64,000 bases of DNA, from contig JAUUDF010000048.1 in assembly GCA_030826885.1 (NCBI GenBank), positions 36,854-100,853 of the forward strand, given 5' to 3'. This document shows, piece by piece, positions 26,472 to 37,351 of the stretch. The translations under genes and the position numbers were made by a program. Every line of letters starts with the position of its first letter. Within the stretch, counting starts at the first letter, position 1. The notes beneath the pieces are model-generated. The model was given only the letters and a program-made list of their open reading frames with translations. It did not search any database and was not told where the DNA came from. Source of the DNA: Sulfurovum sp. GTDB taxonomy: Bacteria; Campylobacterota; Campylobacteria; Campylobacterales; Sulfurovaceae.

Positions 26472-28283
26472 GTGCAGCAGCAACTTACAGTACTCGTCGT
26501 TGATGATGACAAAATCACAACAGCCATTCTCAAAAACATGCTTGCCAGATATGCGGACCAAGTCATTGTGGCGTCCAACGGTGAGGAGGGACTCGAGCGC
26601 TTTAGAGAGTACCGTCCGGAAATTGTTCTCTCCGATATCAACATGCCCAAAATGGGTGGGTTGGAGATGGTCGAAAAAATAAGGTCTATCGATGAACATG
26701 TCAAAATCGCCATCTTTACCAACTTCGAAAACAGAGACATTCTCTTAAAGGCCATCCAGATTGGAGTAAACCAGTTCTTTTCAAAACCCTTTGAGGCGAA
26801 AACCTTTGCACAGGTCATACAGCCACTGTGTGATGATGCACTTGAGAAAAAACGTATCCAGGCAGAACTCAACAGGCATCAGAACATTCTCCATGCCATC
26901 AACGAAATGGCCCACACCTTCCTTCAGCAAAGCGACTGGAAAGCCTCTTTGTATCAGGAACTGCTGTTACTGAAGCAGGCTTCCGAAACTTCTGCCGTAT
27001 TCCTGTACGAAAACAATGCGGACGCTACTGCCGCTACGCAGATTATGGCAATCACCGATACACCTCCCAAACGTAAAAAACGCTCTATTCACTATAAGAA
27101 ACACTCTCTTATGCGATGGAAGAGACAGTTGGAGAAAGGCAACTATGTAAACGGCTGCTTTAGAGACTACGACCGCTCCAAACAAAAAATACTCAACGCC
27201 TACCAGATTGATTCACTGCTGGTTCTGCCTGTTTTTGTCTCCGGAAAATGGTGGGGATTCCTTGGCATTGGAAACAGCAATCGACAGGAGATGAACAAGA
27301 CTGACGTGGAAATGCTAAGTACCGTTGCCTCCATCATCGGTTCTGCTATTAACAACACACAGAACATCCAGACACTTGAAATGTCTTCCGCAGTCTTTGA
27401 ACATACCATGGACGGCGTACTGATTACCAATGCGGACAATCGCATTATTCATGTCAACGACGCTTTTGAAAGCATTACAGGCTACAGAGAAGATGAAGTA
27501 CTCGGCAAAGATCCCAAACTACTTAAATCCGGTGCGCATGACAAACACTTTTACAAACAGATGTGGGACCAACTGACACTGAATGACTCCTGGCAAGGGG
27601 AGATCACCAACAGAAAAAAGAATGGCGAAATTTACATTGAGTGGCTCAGTATCAATGCCATACGCAACAACAAAGGAGAAGTGGAAAACCATATCGGGAT
27701 CTTCTCCGATGTCACACATCAGCGAAAGGATGCACAGGAGCAGGCGTACCTGGCTACACACGATCCGCTTACAGGGCTTTCAAACAGACTTCTGTTCAAT
27801 GACCGGCTCGAACATGCGATCAACCATGCCAACCGTTTTGGAAAATGTCTCTCCGTCATCTTCTGCGACCTTGACAATTTTAAACCTATCAACGATACCT
27901 ATGGACACTCTATCGGTGATGCCATACTGATTGAGATCGCCAAGGGGCTTAAGCGTGTATTGAGAAAAGAAGATACCATCTGGCGTTTTGGCGGGGATGA
28001 ATTTGTCATTCTTGTTGAGGAACTTCGCAGCTTTGAGTTTCTCGAGAATATACTTGCAAAAATTCAAACTATTTCCAGACAGACCTATACAATTGAGGGA
28101 CATACCCTCTCTGTAGGCATGAGTATCGGTGCCTCCCTCTATCCGAATGATGCAACGACACCAAAGGCGCTACTCGATAGAGCAGATGAGGCGATGTACC
28201 GTGCCAAAAGCAGCGGCAGAAACAAAATTACATACTACCAGAACGACCCCCAGGTATACTGTACGAATACCTATGTTATTTAA
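26472..28283 (+). CDS. REC-GAF-PAS-GGDEF diguanylate cyclase
   Basis: 603 residues. N-terminal receiver domain with the acidic pocket (VVDDDK, residues 9-14) and Asp near residue 55 (LSDINMPKMGG); then a GAF-like region (about 150-300); a PAS domain (about 310-420: GVLITNADNRIIHVN and the GIFSDVT end motif); and a GGDEF domain (about 425-595). The active-site RFGGDEF is intact (about residue 507), and RKED five residues before it is the product-inhibition I-site. It should make cyclic di-GMP under control of phosphorylation and a second ligand. The start is a GTG at 26472. Its end overlaps convergent ribF by eight bases. Confidence 0.92.
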   Translation: MQQQLTVLVVDDDKITTAILKNMLARYADQVIVASNGEEGLERFREYRPEIVLSDINMPKMGGLEMVEKIRSIDEHVKIAIFTNFENRDILLKAIQIGVNQFFSKPFEAKTFAQVIQPLCDDALEKKRIQAELNRHQNILHAINEMAHTFLQQSDWKASLYQELLLLKQASETSAVFLYENNADATAATQIMAITDTPPKRKKRSIHYKKHSLMRWKRQLEKGNYVNGCFRDYDRSKQKILNAYQIDSLLVLPVFVSGKWWGFLGIGNSNRQEMNKTDVEMLSTVASIIGSAINNTQNIQTLEMSSAVFEHTMDGVLITNADNRIIHVNDAFESITGYREDEVLGKDPKLLKSGAHDKHFYKQMWDQLTLNDSWQGEITNRKKNGEIYIEWLSINAIRNNKGEVENHIGIFSDVTHQRKDAQEQAYLATHDPLTGLSNRLLFNDRLEHAINHANRFGKCLSVIFCDLDNFKPINDTYGHSIGDAILIEIAKGLKRVLRKEDTIWRFGGDEFVILVEELRSFEFLENILAKIQTISRQTYTIEGHTLSVGMSIGASLYPNDATTPKALLDRADEAMYRAKSSGRNKITYYQNDPQVYCTNTYVI

Positions 28284-29091
28284 GAATATCCTTGCATGCG
28301 ACAATATCATCTTCTATCTGCCTCTTTAGTGCCTCAAGGGTCCCAAACTTTTTGTTCTCACGAATAAACGCATGGAATGCCAGCCAGACTTCACTGCCGC
28401 TTTCAACCTCTATGGTTTCGTCAAGCATATGTGTCTCGACAGCAAATGATCCGTCCGTTGTTACCCTGTGTCCAAGAAAACTGACACTCTTTTTCCATGT
28501 ACCCCCAACCAGGGTACGTGTCGCGTAAACCCCATCTTTGGGGAGGATATACTGCATGACGTTCAGATTGACTGTCGGTACAAGTGCTTTGCCACCAAGT
28601 CCCTGCCCGCGTATGGCAGTACCGTCAATACGGTAAGTACGACCAAGAAGCCGGTTCGCCATCGTTACATTACCCTCACTTAGATATGCTCTGATGGTAC
28701 GTGAATGTACAGATATACCTTCATACATCACCTCATCGACCACATGCACCTCGCCCGAAAAATATTGCTTCAGAACAGCGGCATTTCCCGATTTTTCTTT
28801 ACCGAACGCAAAATCATATCCAACCACAATTGTCTCCAACTGCGGGAAGTCCTCCTCAAGTACGGCAACAAACGCTTCCGGTGAGAGTGCGCGTATTTTG
28901 TCGAAATGGTAAAAAAAACAGGGTTTCTCTACATAGAGCGAACGTTTCCACCCCGGCGTAAGGTATCCGCCGTTACGCTCTATGACAACTACCGCTTCTA
29001 CCTGTGATATCAGTTTCTGATGGGCGATATGCATGCCGTCAAAAGAACCGATGGCAATAGATCGAATGCTATTGGTGTATTTCAATGTCAA
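28276..29091 (-). CDS. ribF: Riboflavin kinase / FAD synthetase
   Basis: 271 residues. The N-terminal adenylyltransferase domain has GSFDGMHIAHQKLI (the HxGH-like nucleotide site, about residue 17), and the C-terminal kinase domain has NRLLGRTYRIDGTAIRG and VPTVNLN. It makes FMN and FAD. It is somewhat shorter than the ~310 residues of many homologues, as seen in other Campylobacterota. Its ATG overlaps the end of tlyA by four bases; the pair tlyA-ribF is also adjacent in Helicobacter (from memory). Confidence 0.9.
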   Translation of the reverse strand: MTLKYTNSIRSIAIGSFDGMHIAHQKLISQVEAVVVIERNGGYLTPGWKRSLYVEKPCFFYHFDKIRALSPEAFVAVLEEDFPQLETIVVGYDFAFGKEKSGNAAVLKQYFSGEVHVVDEVMYEGISVHSRTIRAYLSEGNVTMANRLLGRTYRIDGTAIRGQGLGGKALVPTVNLNVMQYILPKDGVYATRTLVGGTWKKSVSFLGHRVTTDGSFAVETHMLDETIEVESGSEVWLAFHAFIRENKKFGTLEALKRQIEDDIVACKDILK

Positions 29092-29819
29092 TTTCCCATT
29101 TTAATTTTTAATTTTTCAAAATGATAGAGGTATTCCTGATTGCCCTCTTTGCCCGTTATTTTTGAGAGGCTTTGCGCCTTCTCTTTCCAGCCAAGCTTTT
29201 TGGCATAGGCTTCAAAGGCTTCCTTGCGCCGGGCTATGGCATCACTGTCCTGTACCACCCCTCTGCTGTCGCGTTTTACCTCTCTGCCCACTTCAAACTG
29301 CGGCTTGTAAAGGATGACAATATCCCCTCCTTCTGCCGTAAGACGGTCAATATCGTCAATAATCTGCAAAATGGAGATGAAAGAGACATCACACGTTACC
29401 ACTTCGTACCCCTCTGCCGACTCGAAGTCCCTTATGTCCGTCTCCTCATATATACTGACACGCGTATCATTTCGCAAAGAGGTATGCAGCTGGTCGGAAC
29501 CTACATCGACACAATGGAGAGAAGAGACTCCGTTTTCAAGGACTATCTGCGCAAAACCGCCCGTAGAGGAACCTATGTCCAGTGCCCTTTTAGCGTGCAT
29601 ATCTACAGCATGCTCCGTCAAAAAGGCTTCGAGTTTGCGTGCTGCACGCGAAACGTAAAACTTCGCATCCTCAACTTCGACAATCGTATTGGCGTCAATC
29701 TTCACGGAAGGCTTTGCCTTTTTTCCGTTCACATGAACCTGTCCGGCCCTGATTGCTTCCAACGCACGGTTCCGGCTTTCAAAGTAACCCTCCTCTACAA
29801 GGTATTTGTCAAGTCTCAT
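29088..29819 (-). CDS. tlyA: TlyA-family rRNA methyltransferase / hemolysin-like protein
   Basis: 243 residues from the ATG at 29819 (MRLDKYLVEEGYF). An S4 RNA-binding domain (about residues 1-60) is followed by an FtsJ-type methyltransferase domain with the SAM loop ALDIGSSTGGF (about 81) and KPQFEVG (about 180). TlyA methylates ribose 2'-OH positions in 16S and 23S rRNA in mycobacteria and Campylobacter. An upstream TTG or ATG would add 26 residues without homology; the S4 start supports the later ATG. Confidence 0.92.
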   Translation of the reverse strand: MRLDKYLVEEGYFESRNRALEAIRAGQVHVNGKKAKPSVKIDANTIVEVEDAKFYVSRAARKLEAFLTEHAVDMHAKRALDIGSSTGGFAQIVLENGVSSLHCVDVGSDQLHTSLRNDTRVSIYEETDIRDFESAEGYEVVTCDVSFISILQIIDDIDRLTAEGGDIVILYKPQFEVGREVKRDSRGVVQDSDAIARRKEAFEAYAKKLGWKEKAQSLSKITGKEGNQEYLYHFEKLKIKMGN

Positions 29820-29856
29820 GATTCTCTTTTTTATGGTTGTTTTCTGTCCGTATTTT

Positions 29857-29882
29857 ACCCAAATCCCGAGAAAGAATTCTTG
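29857..29882. repeat. Degenerate copy of the 34-kb element's terminal repeat
   Basis: About 26 bases beginning ACCCAAATCCCGA match the left end of the inverted-repeat element at 34171 with three mismatches. Only one end is present here. Confidence 0.4.
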
Positions 29883-29937
29883 TTTAGCCAAGAACACACA
29901 TTATTGCAACCTGTATTGCATTTTCATTCACCAAATT

Positions 29938-29958
29938 GTTCTATAATATGAATAGAAC
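29938..29958. promoter_or_regulatory. Palindromic operator candidate over a -10 box
   Basis: GTTCTAT (29938-29944) and ATAGAAC (29952-29958) form a perfect 7-bp inverted repeat with a seven-base centre. A TATAAT (29942-29947) lies within it, 36 bases before the host-attachment-like gene. A dimer bound here would block the promoter. Confidence 0.5.
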
Positions 29959-29983
29959 ATATTAATTGAAGAAGGAGTCAATC

Positions 29984-30442
29984 ATGCCAAAAAAAATCAA
30001 AGTGAATGATACAATCATCGTTACAAGTCTGGGAGAGATGAAAGTCTACAAAGCAGAGCCTCGTACGCTGGAAGCAGAAGCGGGTCTCAAAGAGCATGAA
30101 GTCAAACTTGATCTGGTAACGGCCAAAGACTATATTGACGCACACAAAAAGCTGCATGAAATCGTTACCGATGAGGCGGGACGCTTCAAAGGCGGTATTG
30201 CCGAAGAGCACAACCTAGAAGAGGAGATACAAAAACGTATCATTCAGGATATTGCCAACGACATCAATGAAACTGCTGCACGGGCGGAAGGCAGAATCTA
30301 CCTCTCTGTCCCCGAGCATATTGAAAAAAGTGTCGACTCGCTGCTTGCACCCGACACAAAAGCGAAAATCGTCAAGATACTGAAAAAGGACTATGTTAAA
30401 ACCGACAAAGAGGCGCTTCTCTCACTTTTTAACGAAGCGTAA
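29984..30442 (+). CDS. Host-attachment-like (baeRF/Host_attach) protein
   Basis: 152 residues from the ATG at 29984, chosen for the AAGGAG ribosome site eight bases upstream. The EAGRFKGG segment (about residue 63), the helix QKRIIQDIANDINETAARAEG, then RIYLSVPEHIEKSVDSLL and DTKAKIVKILKKDYVKTD match the pattern of proteins annotated as host attachment protein, relatives of the archaeo-eukaryotic release factor fold. The name comes from plant-associated bacteria; its meaning here is unknown. A palindrome overlaps its promoter. It abuts ligA head-on: its stop ends at 30442 and the ligA stop begins at 30443. Confidence 0.7.
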   Translation: MPKKIKVNDTIIVTSLGEMKVYKAEPRTLEAEAGLKEHEVKLDLVTAKDYIDAHKKLHEIVTDEAGRFKGGIAEEHNLEEEIQKRIIQDIANDINETAARAEGRIYLSVPEHIEKSVDSLLAPDTKAKIVKILKKDYVKTDKEALLSLFNEA

Positions 30443-32449
<2,007 letters not shown>

Positions 32450-33607
32450 TTATCTGTTATGGACACTTCTATGCATCGCTTCCCACACTGCAAGCGCCTG
32501 AGTGTGCTCCGCCACATCGTGACAACGCACAATACTCGCCCCCTCCTCCACTGCCTTGAGATGAATCGCCAATGTTCCCGGAAGCCGCTCCTCCACACCT
32601 GTCGGGATAATCTTGTCGATCATCGATTTTCGACTCGCACCGATGAGCACTTCACAGCCAAAATGGGTGAAGTGTCTGAGGTTTTTAAGCAGTGTAAGGT
32701 TGTGTTCAAGCGTTTTTCCAAAACCTATGCCCACATCGAGAATGATCTGCTCTCTTGAAAGTCCTAACGCTTCGCACTTTGCAATGCGCTCCTCAAAAAA
32801 ACGGCTCACTTCTGCCGTCACATCCCCATAGTGAGGATTTTTCTGCATCGTCTGCGGCGTACCCTGCATATGCATGATGCAGTACTTCGCGCTATATTCT
32901 GCCGCCAACTCCACCAACCGCTCATCTGCTGCACCGGTGATGTCGTTGACAAGCCCAAAGCCGCTTTGCAGTGCATACGCAACCACAGAAGGTGCATAAC
33001 TGTCAATGGAGAAAAGCACCTTTTCATACAGCCTGGAAGCGTGAATGGCATCACAGATCGGTTTGATACGCTGCAGCTCCTCTGCTTCACTGACCGGCTC
33101 GGCACCCGGACGTGAAGAGACAGCCCCAATGTCAATAATCTGCGCACCCTCTTTTATCATCGCTTCGACACGCCCGATGGCATCCTCATTCTGAAAACGG
33201 CTGCCGCTGTAGAAGCTGTCGTCGTTGGCGTTGAGCACACCCATAATACGCAACGGATACGCTTTGTGAAGCAGAAACGCTTTGAGCTGCTGTGCCAGCT
33301 TTTTGAGTCCAAACGGCTGCGCCAGCTCCTTGCGTGAAAGAATCTCAATATGTTTTCGTGTCCCTATCAGAATGCAGTCGTAATGCTCTTTTTCGCAGGT
33401 AATCACCCCGCCGGGTACGGCAAGCTCCGCACCGATGCTGAGAGCATCCTGTTTGAGAATATTGGCCGCAGGGGTACGCAGGTCTTTGATGTAAAAGTAC
33501 ATCAGCTCCATCTTTTTTGCCATGATGGAGACACCGCCACTCTCTACACCAAGTTGTTTGAGGGCTGCCTTTTTATCGGAAACGGTTCCCAGTCTGTAAA
33601 GCTGCAT
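32450..33607 (-). CDS. folP: Dihydropteroate synthase
   Basis: 385 residues from the ATG at 33607. The C-terminal two-thirds is the DHPS TIM barrel: MGVLNANDDSF (about residue 125), DIGAVSSRPGAEPV (about 163), NDITGAADE, and GIGFGKTLEHN (about 292). It joins pteroic acid precursor and p-aminobenzoate for folate; SHMT (glyA) in this window uses the product. The N-terminal ~120 residues extend beyond the usual bacterial DHPS (about 280), as in Helicobacter and Campylobacter. The DUF805 gene stops 10 bases before the start. Confidence 0.93.
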   Translation of the reverse strand: MQLYRLGTVSDKKAALKQLGVESGGVSIMAKKMELMYFYIKDLRTPAANILKQDALSIGAELAVPGGVITCEKEHYDCILIGTRKHIEILSRKELAQPFGLKKLAQQLKAFLLHKAYPLRIMGVLNANDDSFYSGSRFQNEDAIGRVEAMIKEGAQIIDIGAVSSRPGAEPVSEAEELQRIKPICDAIHASRLYEKVLFSIDSYAPSVVAYALQSGFGLVNDITGAADERLVELAAEYSAKYCIMHMQGTPQTMQKNPHYGDVTAEVSRFFEERIAKCEALGLSREQIILDVGIGFGKTLEHNLTLLKNLRHFTHFGCEVLIGASRKSMIDKIIPTGVEERLPGTLAIHLKAVEEGASIVRCHDVAEHTQALAVWEAMHRSVHNR

Positions 33608-33617
33608 CCAACACTCT

Positions 33618-34130
33618 TTAGACGACACTCTTTTTGAAAAAATCACTTGGGATCAGTACGAGAGCCAGAAACACTACAAGATTAAACAGCTCCGTGACAA
33701 TACTGCCGGTTGATGCATTGGCACTGAACGCTGCCTGGGTAGCCATCTCCGTACCGCCGACAACGGTAGAAGCAATCTCCATCTGCTGCGCAGGAAAAAG
33801 GAGATTCAGCAATACAGATACAACAATAAGCCCGGCAATCGTCCACCATGCCGGCAGCCCCATATCCCGGATGCGTTTTGCCATAATATTAATCTGTGCG
33901 GCCAGAATCATCAGCATCACAACAAATATCCCTGCCAGCACCAGCCAGCCCATATTGTTGACAAAAAGTGTGATCATGGCTTCCATGCTCATCTCCGGTG
34001 TTGCTCCTATCAGCAAGACACTGCCCACCATGATCACCGTTGCCAAAAAGATTAAAAGCAAATAGTACCCAAGGTACTGAAGGCGTTTTAAACGCCCGTC
34101 GGTCCACTCTTTAAAATATACAGTCCACAT
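33618..34130 (-). CDS. DUF805-family membrane protein
   Basis: 170 residues with four hydrophobic helices (about residues 20-43, 57-78, 92-112 and 140-160). The motif AKRIRDMGLPAWWT between helices 2 and 3 matches the RxxDxGxxxWW signature of DUF805. Function of the family is unknown. It lies between the inverted-repeat element and folP; in Helicobacter holB and folP are adjacent (from memory), so this gene and the element look like additions. Confidence 0.8.
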   Translation of the reverse strand: MWTVYFKEWTDGRLKRLQYLGYYLLLIFLATVIMVGSVLLIGATPEMSMEAMITLFVNNMGWLVLAGIFVVMLMILAAQINIMAKRIRDMGLPAWWTIAGLIVVSVLLNLLFPAQQMEIASTVVGGTEMATQAAFSANASTGSIVTELFNLVVFLALVLIPSDFFKKSVV

Positions 34131-34170
34131 TGCAATATCCCTACCTATGAGAATTTTATATGGTCATTAT

Positions 34171-34333
34171 ACCCAAATCCCGAAATAGCATTCTTGCAAT
34201 CTTTGCAATGCTCGTATATGTGGAGTTTGTTTCATGTTTGAGGTGCACCCGTAGGTGCGGTGATGGACATGAAGCGAAGCCCATGAATGCGATGATTATG
34301 AAGAGTGCCGAATGTCTATTTCGGGATTTGGGT
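34171..34333. repeat. 163-bp non-coding element bounded by an 18-bp inverted repeat
   Basis: ACCCAAATCCCGAAATAG at 34171-34188 and its exact reverse complement at 34316-34333. Pairing continues inward for five bases past a one-base bulge (CATTC/GAATG). The interior has no gene on either strand. A degenerate end copy is at 29857 and a shorter match (CAAATCCCGAGATAT on the minus strand) at 42525-42538. It fills most of the 224-base spacer between holB and the DUF805 gene. A MITE-like or structured RNA element would fit. Confidence 0.65.
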
Positions 34334-34354
34334 TATAGTACAAATGGATTAATG

Positions 34355-34981
34355 CTACCGCTTTTTACGGGCAAGCAGTTTCAAAAGCAGTGTGTTTAGC
34401 ACGAACTGCGGTGGAGAGCCGACATCGAGGGCGACAAAGGAGTCGGAAAAAAGAGTCAGTGTCTTTTCGTCGAGATTGAACCTGCCCGAACGCATCGCCT
34501 CTTTGCTGATACGTTCGACAATACGCTTCATGGTTTTGGCATCGGTACGTTTATGCTCCTGCACAAAGGCATAGACAGTGGAAAGGCTAAGCTGGGAGAC
34601 ATCGAGCCCGAAAGACTCCTCATCAATCTCTTCGGAAAGCACATTGACCGGCAGTCTCGAGCGGATAGTAGCAAGAATGGTCGCTTTGGAGGGGGTGATG
34701 AGAATGAACTCCTTTTTCGGAGGCGGCTCTTCAATCACTTTAAGGAGTTTGTTCTGTACAATGGGAGAGAAGCTCTTTGCCGCAAGAATGATCACTGTTG
34801 TCGCTTCGCTTGCCATATAGGCTTTCTCTATGGCAAGTCTGGCATCTTCGACTTTAAATGCATCATCTTTGGGGTCAAGCTTGACGATCTCTACAAACTG
34901 CTCCTTCTGTCGCAATGCTTTGAGCGCTGCGATGGTACCTTCGATATCGCTGCTGATGAGCACCTGGCTTTGCAATCTCAT
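34355..34981 (-). CDS. holB: DNA polymerase III delta-prime subunit
   Basis: About 208 residues from the ATG at 34981, one base after the hobA stop, with GGAG upstream. The QNKLLKVIEEPPPKKEFILIT segment (about residue 82) is the sensor region of HolB/clamp-loader proteins. The protein is short: no Walker A or zinc module is present, as for HolB in other Campylobacterota, so it is not itself an active ATPase. It would be the stationary part of the clamp loader. Gene order hobA-holB is the Helicobacter one. Confidence 0.85.
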   Translation of the reverse strand: MRLQSQVLISSDIEGTIAALKALRQKEQFVEIVKLDPKDDAFKVEDARLAIEKAYMASEATTVIILAAKSFSPIVQNKLLKVIEEPPPKKEFILITPSKATILATIRSRLPVNVLSEEIDEESFGLDVSQLSLSTVYAFVQEHKRTDAKTMKRIVERISKEAMRSGRFNLDEKTLTLFSDSFVALDVGSPPQFVLNTLLLKLLARKKR

Positions 34982-34982
34982 G

Positions 34983-35528
34983 TTAGTGCTCCAAATCGAG
35001 TTCTCCAAAGAGTGCCTCTGAGAGTGTCATGTCGAAAAGCTTGTAGAGTTGAATCAGTTTGATGTCAAGCTGCTCGTCACTGCTGCGCAGCGCGAAACTG
35101 TTCTCTACCTCCTCATCCATGATCCAAAGAAAACTCTCATCACCGCGATAAGCAAGTTTGGTAAGAGGATAATCCCCCTTGCCGATATACCAGATGAAAT
35201 AACCGTTGGGAAAAGAGATCTCAAGCATATCCTCAAGCAGCTGAAGTTCCTGTGTCGAAGAGAGCGATCCGACATTGGGAAAGACCTTTGGCAACGGAAA
35301 AACCGGAAGAAGCGGTCTGTTCTTTGAAAGCGCATTGACATTCTCGAGAATATATTTGCCAAACCATCTGCGTGGCACATCCGTCATCAGCAGTACCGTT
35401 TTGCCTTCAAGCATTTGCCTTACCGCACTCTTGACAAGCGGTGCCCACTCATAGCGGTGCTCTTCCATCCAGGAGAAACAGTCCTCCTGCCGGATGGTCT
35501 CAAGCGTCCACTTCAGAAGCTGCTGCAT
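34983..35528 (-). CDS. hobA: DnaA-binding initiation factor HobA
   Basis: 181 residues resembling HobA, the Campylobacterota counterpart of DiaA that tetramerises and promotes DnaA assembly at the origin. The N-terminal LLKWTLETIRQED and SWMEEHRYEWAPLV region and the central LLMTDVPRRWFGKYIL segment fit a SIS-like alpha/beta fold. Position between lysC and holB matches HP1229-HP1231 of H. pylori (from memory) and is strong support. Start ATG has AGCAGG close by, seven bases after the lysC stop. Confidence 0.88.
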   Translation of the reverse strand: MQQLLKWTLETIRQEDCFSWMEEHRYEWAPLVKSAVRQMLEGKTVLLMTDVPRRWFGKYILENVNALSKNRPLLPVFPLPKVFPNVGSLSSTQELQLLEDMLEISFPNGYFIWYIGKGDYPLTKLAYRGDESFLWIMDEEVENSFALRSSDEQLDIKLIQLYKLFDMTLSEALFGELDLEH

Positions 35529-35534
35529 AACCTG

Positions 35535-36740
35535 CTACTTGTCCAGCTCGTATGCGTCATGCAGCGTACGGATGGCAAGCTCTCCATACTTTTCGTCAAT
35601 AATCATGGAGACTTTAATCTCCGATGTAGAGATCATCTGAATATTGATGTTGTTGTCCGCCAGTGCGCTAAAGGCTTTGGCAGCCACACCCGAATGCGAC
35701 TTCATCCCGACACCGACAACGGAAACTTTGCAGACATTCTCATCGTAATCGGCTCCCTCTATATCGTGATCGAATGTTGCGACCACGCTCTTGGCATGAT
35801 CAAGCTCGCTCTGGGGTACCGTAAACCCGAGATTGGTCTTTCCGTCCGTTCCCACATTCTGAATGATCATATCGACATTGATATTCTCTTCAGCCAGTTT
35901 GTTGAAGATTTCCGCGGCGATCCCGGGTCTGTCCACAACACCTCTAAGGGTTACACGCGCCTGATTTTTGTCCAGTACCACACCACTCACCAATACCTCT
36001 TCCATTGTATCACTCTCCTCTGTAATTAATGTGCCTTCATTCTCTGTAAAACTGCTTTTGGCATAAAGTTTTACACCCAGTTTCTTCGCCAGTTCCACCG
36101 AACGGTTCTGAAGTACTTTCGCTCCGAGGCTCGACATCTCCAGCATCTCATCGTAACTGATGGTATCGAGTTTCTTCGCTTTGGGCTCGATGCGCGGATC
36201 GGTCGTATAGATGCCGTCGACATCACTGTATATCTCACACTGGTCCGCATGCAGCGCACCTGCAAGCGCTACGGCTGAAAGGTCCGATCCGCCGCGCCCC
36301 AAAGTCGTCACCTGTCCGTTTTTGTTGACGCCCTGAAACCCCGCGACAATGACAATTTTTCCCTCTTTAATGGCATTTTGCATCGCTGTCGGGTCGATTT
36401 TTTCGATACGCGCATAGGTGTGAATGTCATCCGTGACAATCCCTGCCTGACGGCCGGTCATTGCGACGGCATCATACCCTTTTGCCTGAAGGGCTATGGA
36501 GAGCAGTGCCGCAGTGACACGCTCGCCCGAACTAAGCAGCATATCCATCTCTTTTTTGGCAGGATTTTTGCTAAAATGCTCGGCATACCCGATGAGCTTG
36601 TTGGTCTCACCGCTCATTGCAGAGACAACCACCACCAGGTCTTTGCCCTCATCCCTTGCCTTTGCCACACGGTTTGCGACATTTTCAATGCGGTCAAGGT
36701 CACCGACACTCGTACCGCCGTATTTTTGTACTACTAACAT
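35535..36740 (-). CDS. lysC: Aspartate kinase
   Basis: 401 residues. Catalytic domain with VQKYGGTSVGD at the N-terminus, SGERVTAALLS (about residue 72) and GRGGSDLSAVALA (about 148); then two ACT domains (about residues 260-400) for feedback control by lysine and/or threonine. First step from aspartate to lysine/diaminopimelate, methionine and threonine, so functionally tied to dapE in this window. It starts one base after the rppH stop; tight operon. Confidence 0.95.
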   Translation of the reverse strand: MLVVQKYGGTSVGDLDRIENVANRVAKARDEGKDLVVVVSAMSGETNKLIGYAEHFSKNPAKKEMDMLLSSGERVTAALLSIALQAKGYDAVAMTGRQAGIVTDDIHTYARIEKIDPTAMQNAIKEGKIVIVAGFQGVNKNGQVTTLGRGGSDLSAVALAGALHADQCEIYSDVDGIYTTDPRIEPKAKKLDTISYDEMLEMSSLGAKVLQNRSVELAKKLGVKLYAKSSFTENEGTLITEESDTMEEVLVSGVVLDKNQARVTLRGVVDRPGIAAEIFNKLAEENINVDMIIQNVGTDGKTNLGFTVPQSELDHAKSVVATFDHDIEGADYDENVCKVSVVGVGMKSHSGVAAKAFSALADNNINIQMISTSEIKVSMIIDEKYGELAIRTLHDAYELDK

Positions 36741-36741
36741 T

Positions 36742-37215
36742 CTAAATCAGCCCTTCCTGTATAAAATAGTCGATCACTTTTCGGTAAACCTTCCGTTTGA
36801 AGTAGGTCACCTTTTTAAACAATTCGTCGTACGTTACAAACTCATACTCTTCAAATTCCGGTATCTCGTACGCATTGAGGTCTATTTGGGCATCCTCTTT
36901 CAGACGTACCAGAAAATATTTCTGCGTCTGGCCGTCAAAAGGATAGCACTTGCCCCGTGCCACTCCGGGAAAATCGTAGGTAATCCACTCGGGGTACTCT
37001 CCGAGTATCTCCACATTGTTGCACCCGATCTCCTCAAACAGCTCGCGTTTGAGTGCCTCTTCGGGTGTTTCTCCCTCGTCTATGCCCCCCTGCGGGAACT
37101 GCCATGCGTTTTTAATATCACTCCTGTGTGCGACAAAAAATTCGCACTTTTCCGGATATTTTGAAGAGAGTATGACTGCAGCGACATTCGGGCGATAACG
37201 CTTTTTTTTCTGCAT
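36742..37215 (-). CDS. rppH: RNA pyrophosphohydrolase (RppH/NudH), Nudix family
   Basis: 157 residues. The Nudix box [17 protein letters not shown] with FEEIG (about residues 43-64) is complete, with the RE and EE metal ligands. N-terminal RPNVAAVIL and [15 protein letters not shown] match RppH/NudH, which removes pyrophosphate from mRNA 5' ends or hydrolyses diadenosine polyphosphates. In Helicobacter the orthologue is the invasion-linked NudA next to lysC (from memory). First gene of the rppH-lysC-hobA-holB operon. Confidence 0.92.
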   Translation of the reverse strand: MQKKKRYRPNVAAVILSSKYPEKCEFFVAHRSDIKNAWQFPQGGIDEGETPEEALKRELFEEIGCNNVEILGEYPEWITYDFPGVARGKCYPFDGQTQKYFLVRLKEDAQIDLNAYEIPEFEEYEFVTYDELFKKVTYFKRKVYRKVIDYFIQEGLI

Positions 37216-37351
37216 ACTGAACCACTCATCTTCGGTAATTTTAAAAAGAAGTCTATCATCAAACTTCCATCATTCATTTAGAGACATGCTCGTAAATTTC
37301 TGATATTATTCTATCTAAATTACGATTACAGCCATTTGAAAAAGGGAATTT

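Noticed and set aside
34160..34399. 79-codon plus-strand open frame inside the inverted-repeat element
   Set aside because: It runs across the element into holB antisense, has no ribosome site and no recognisable family.
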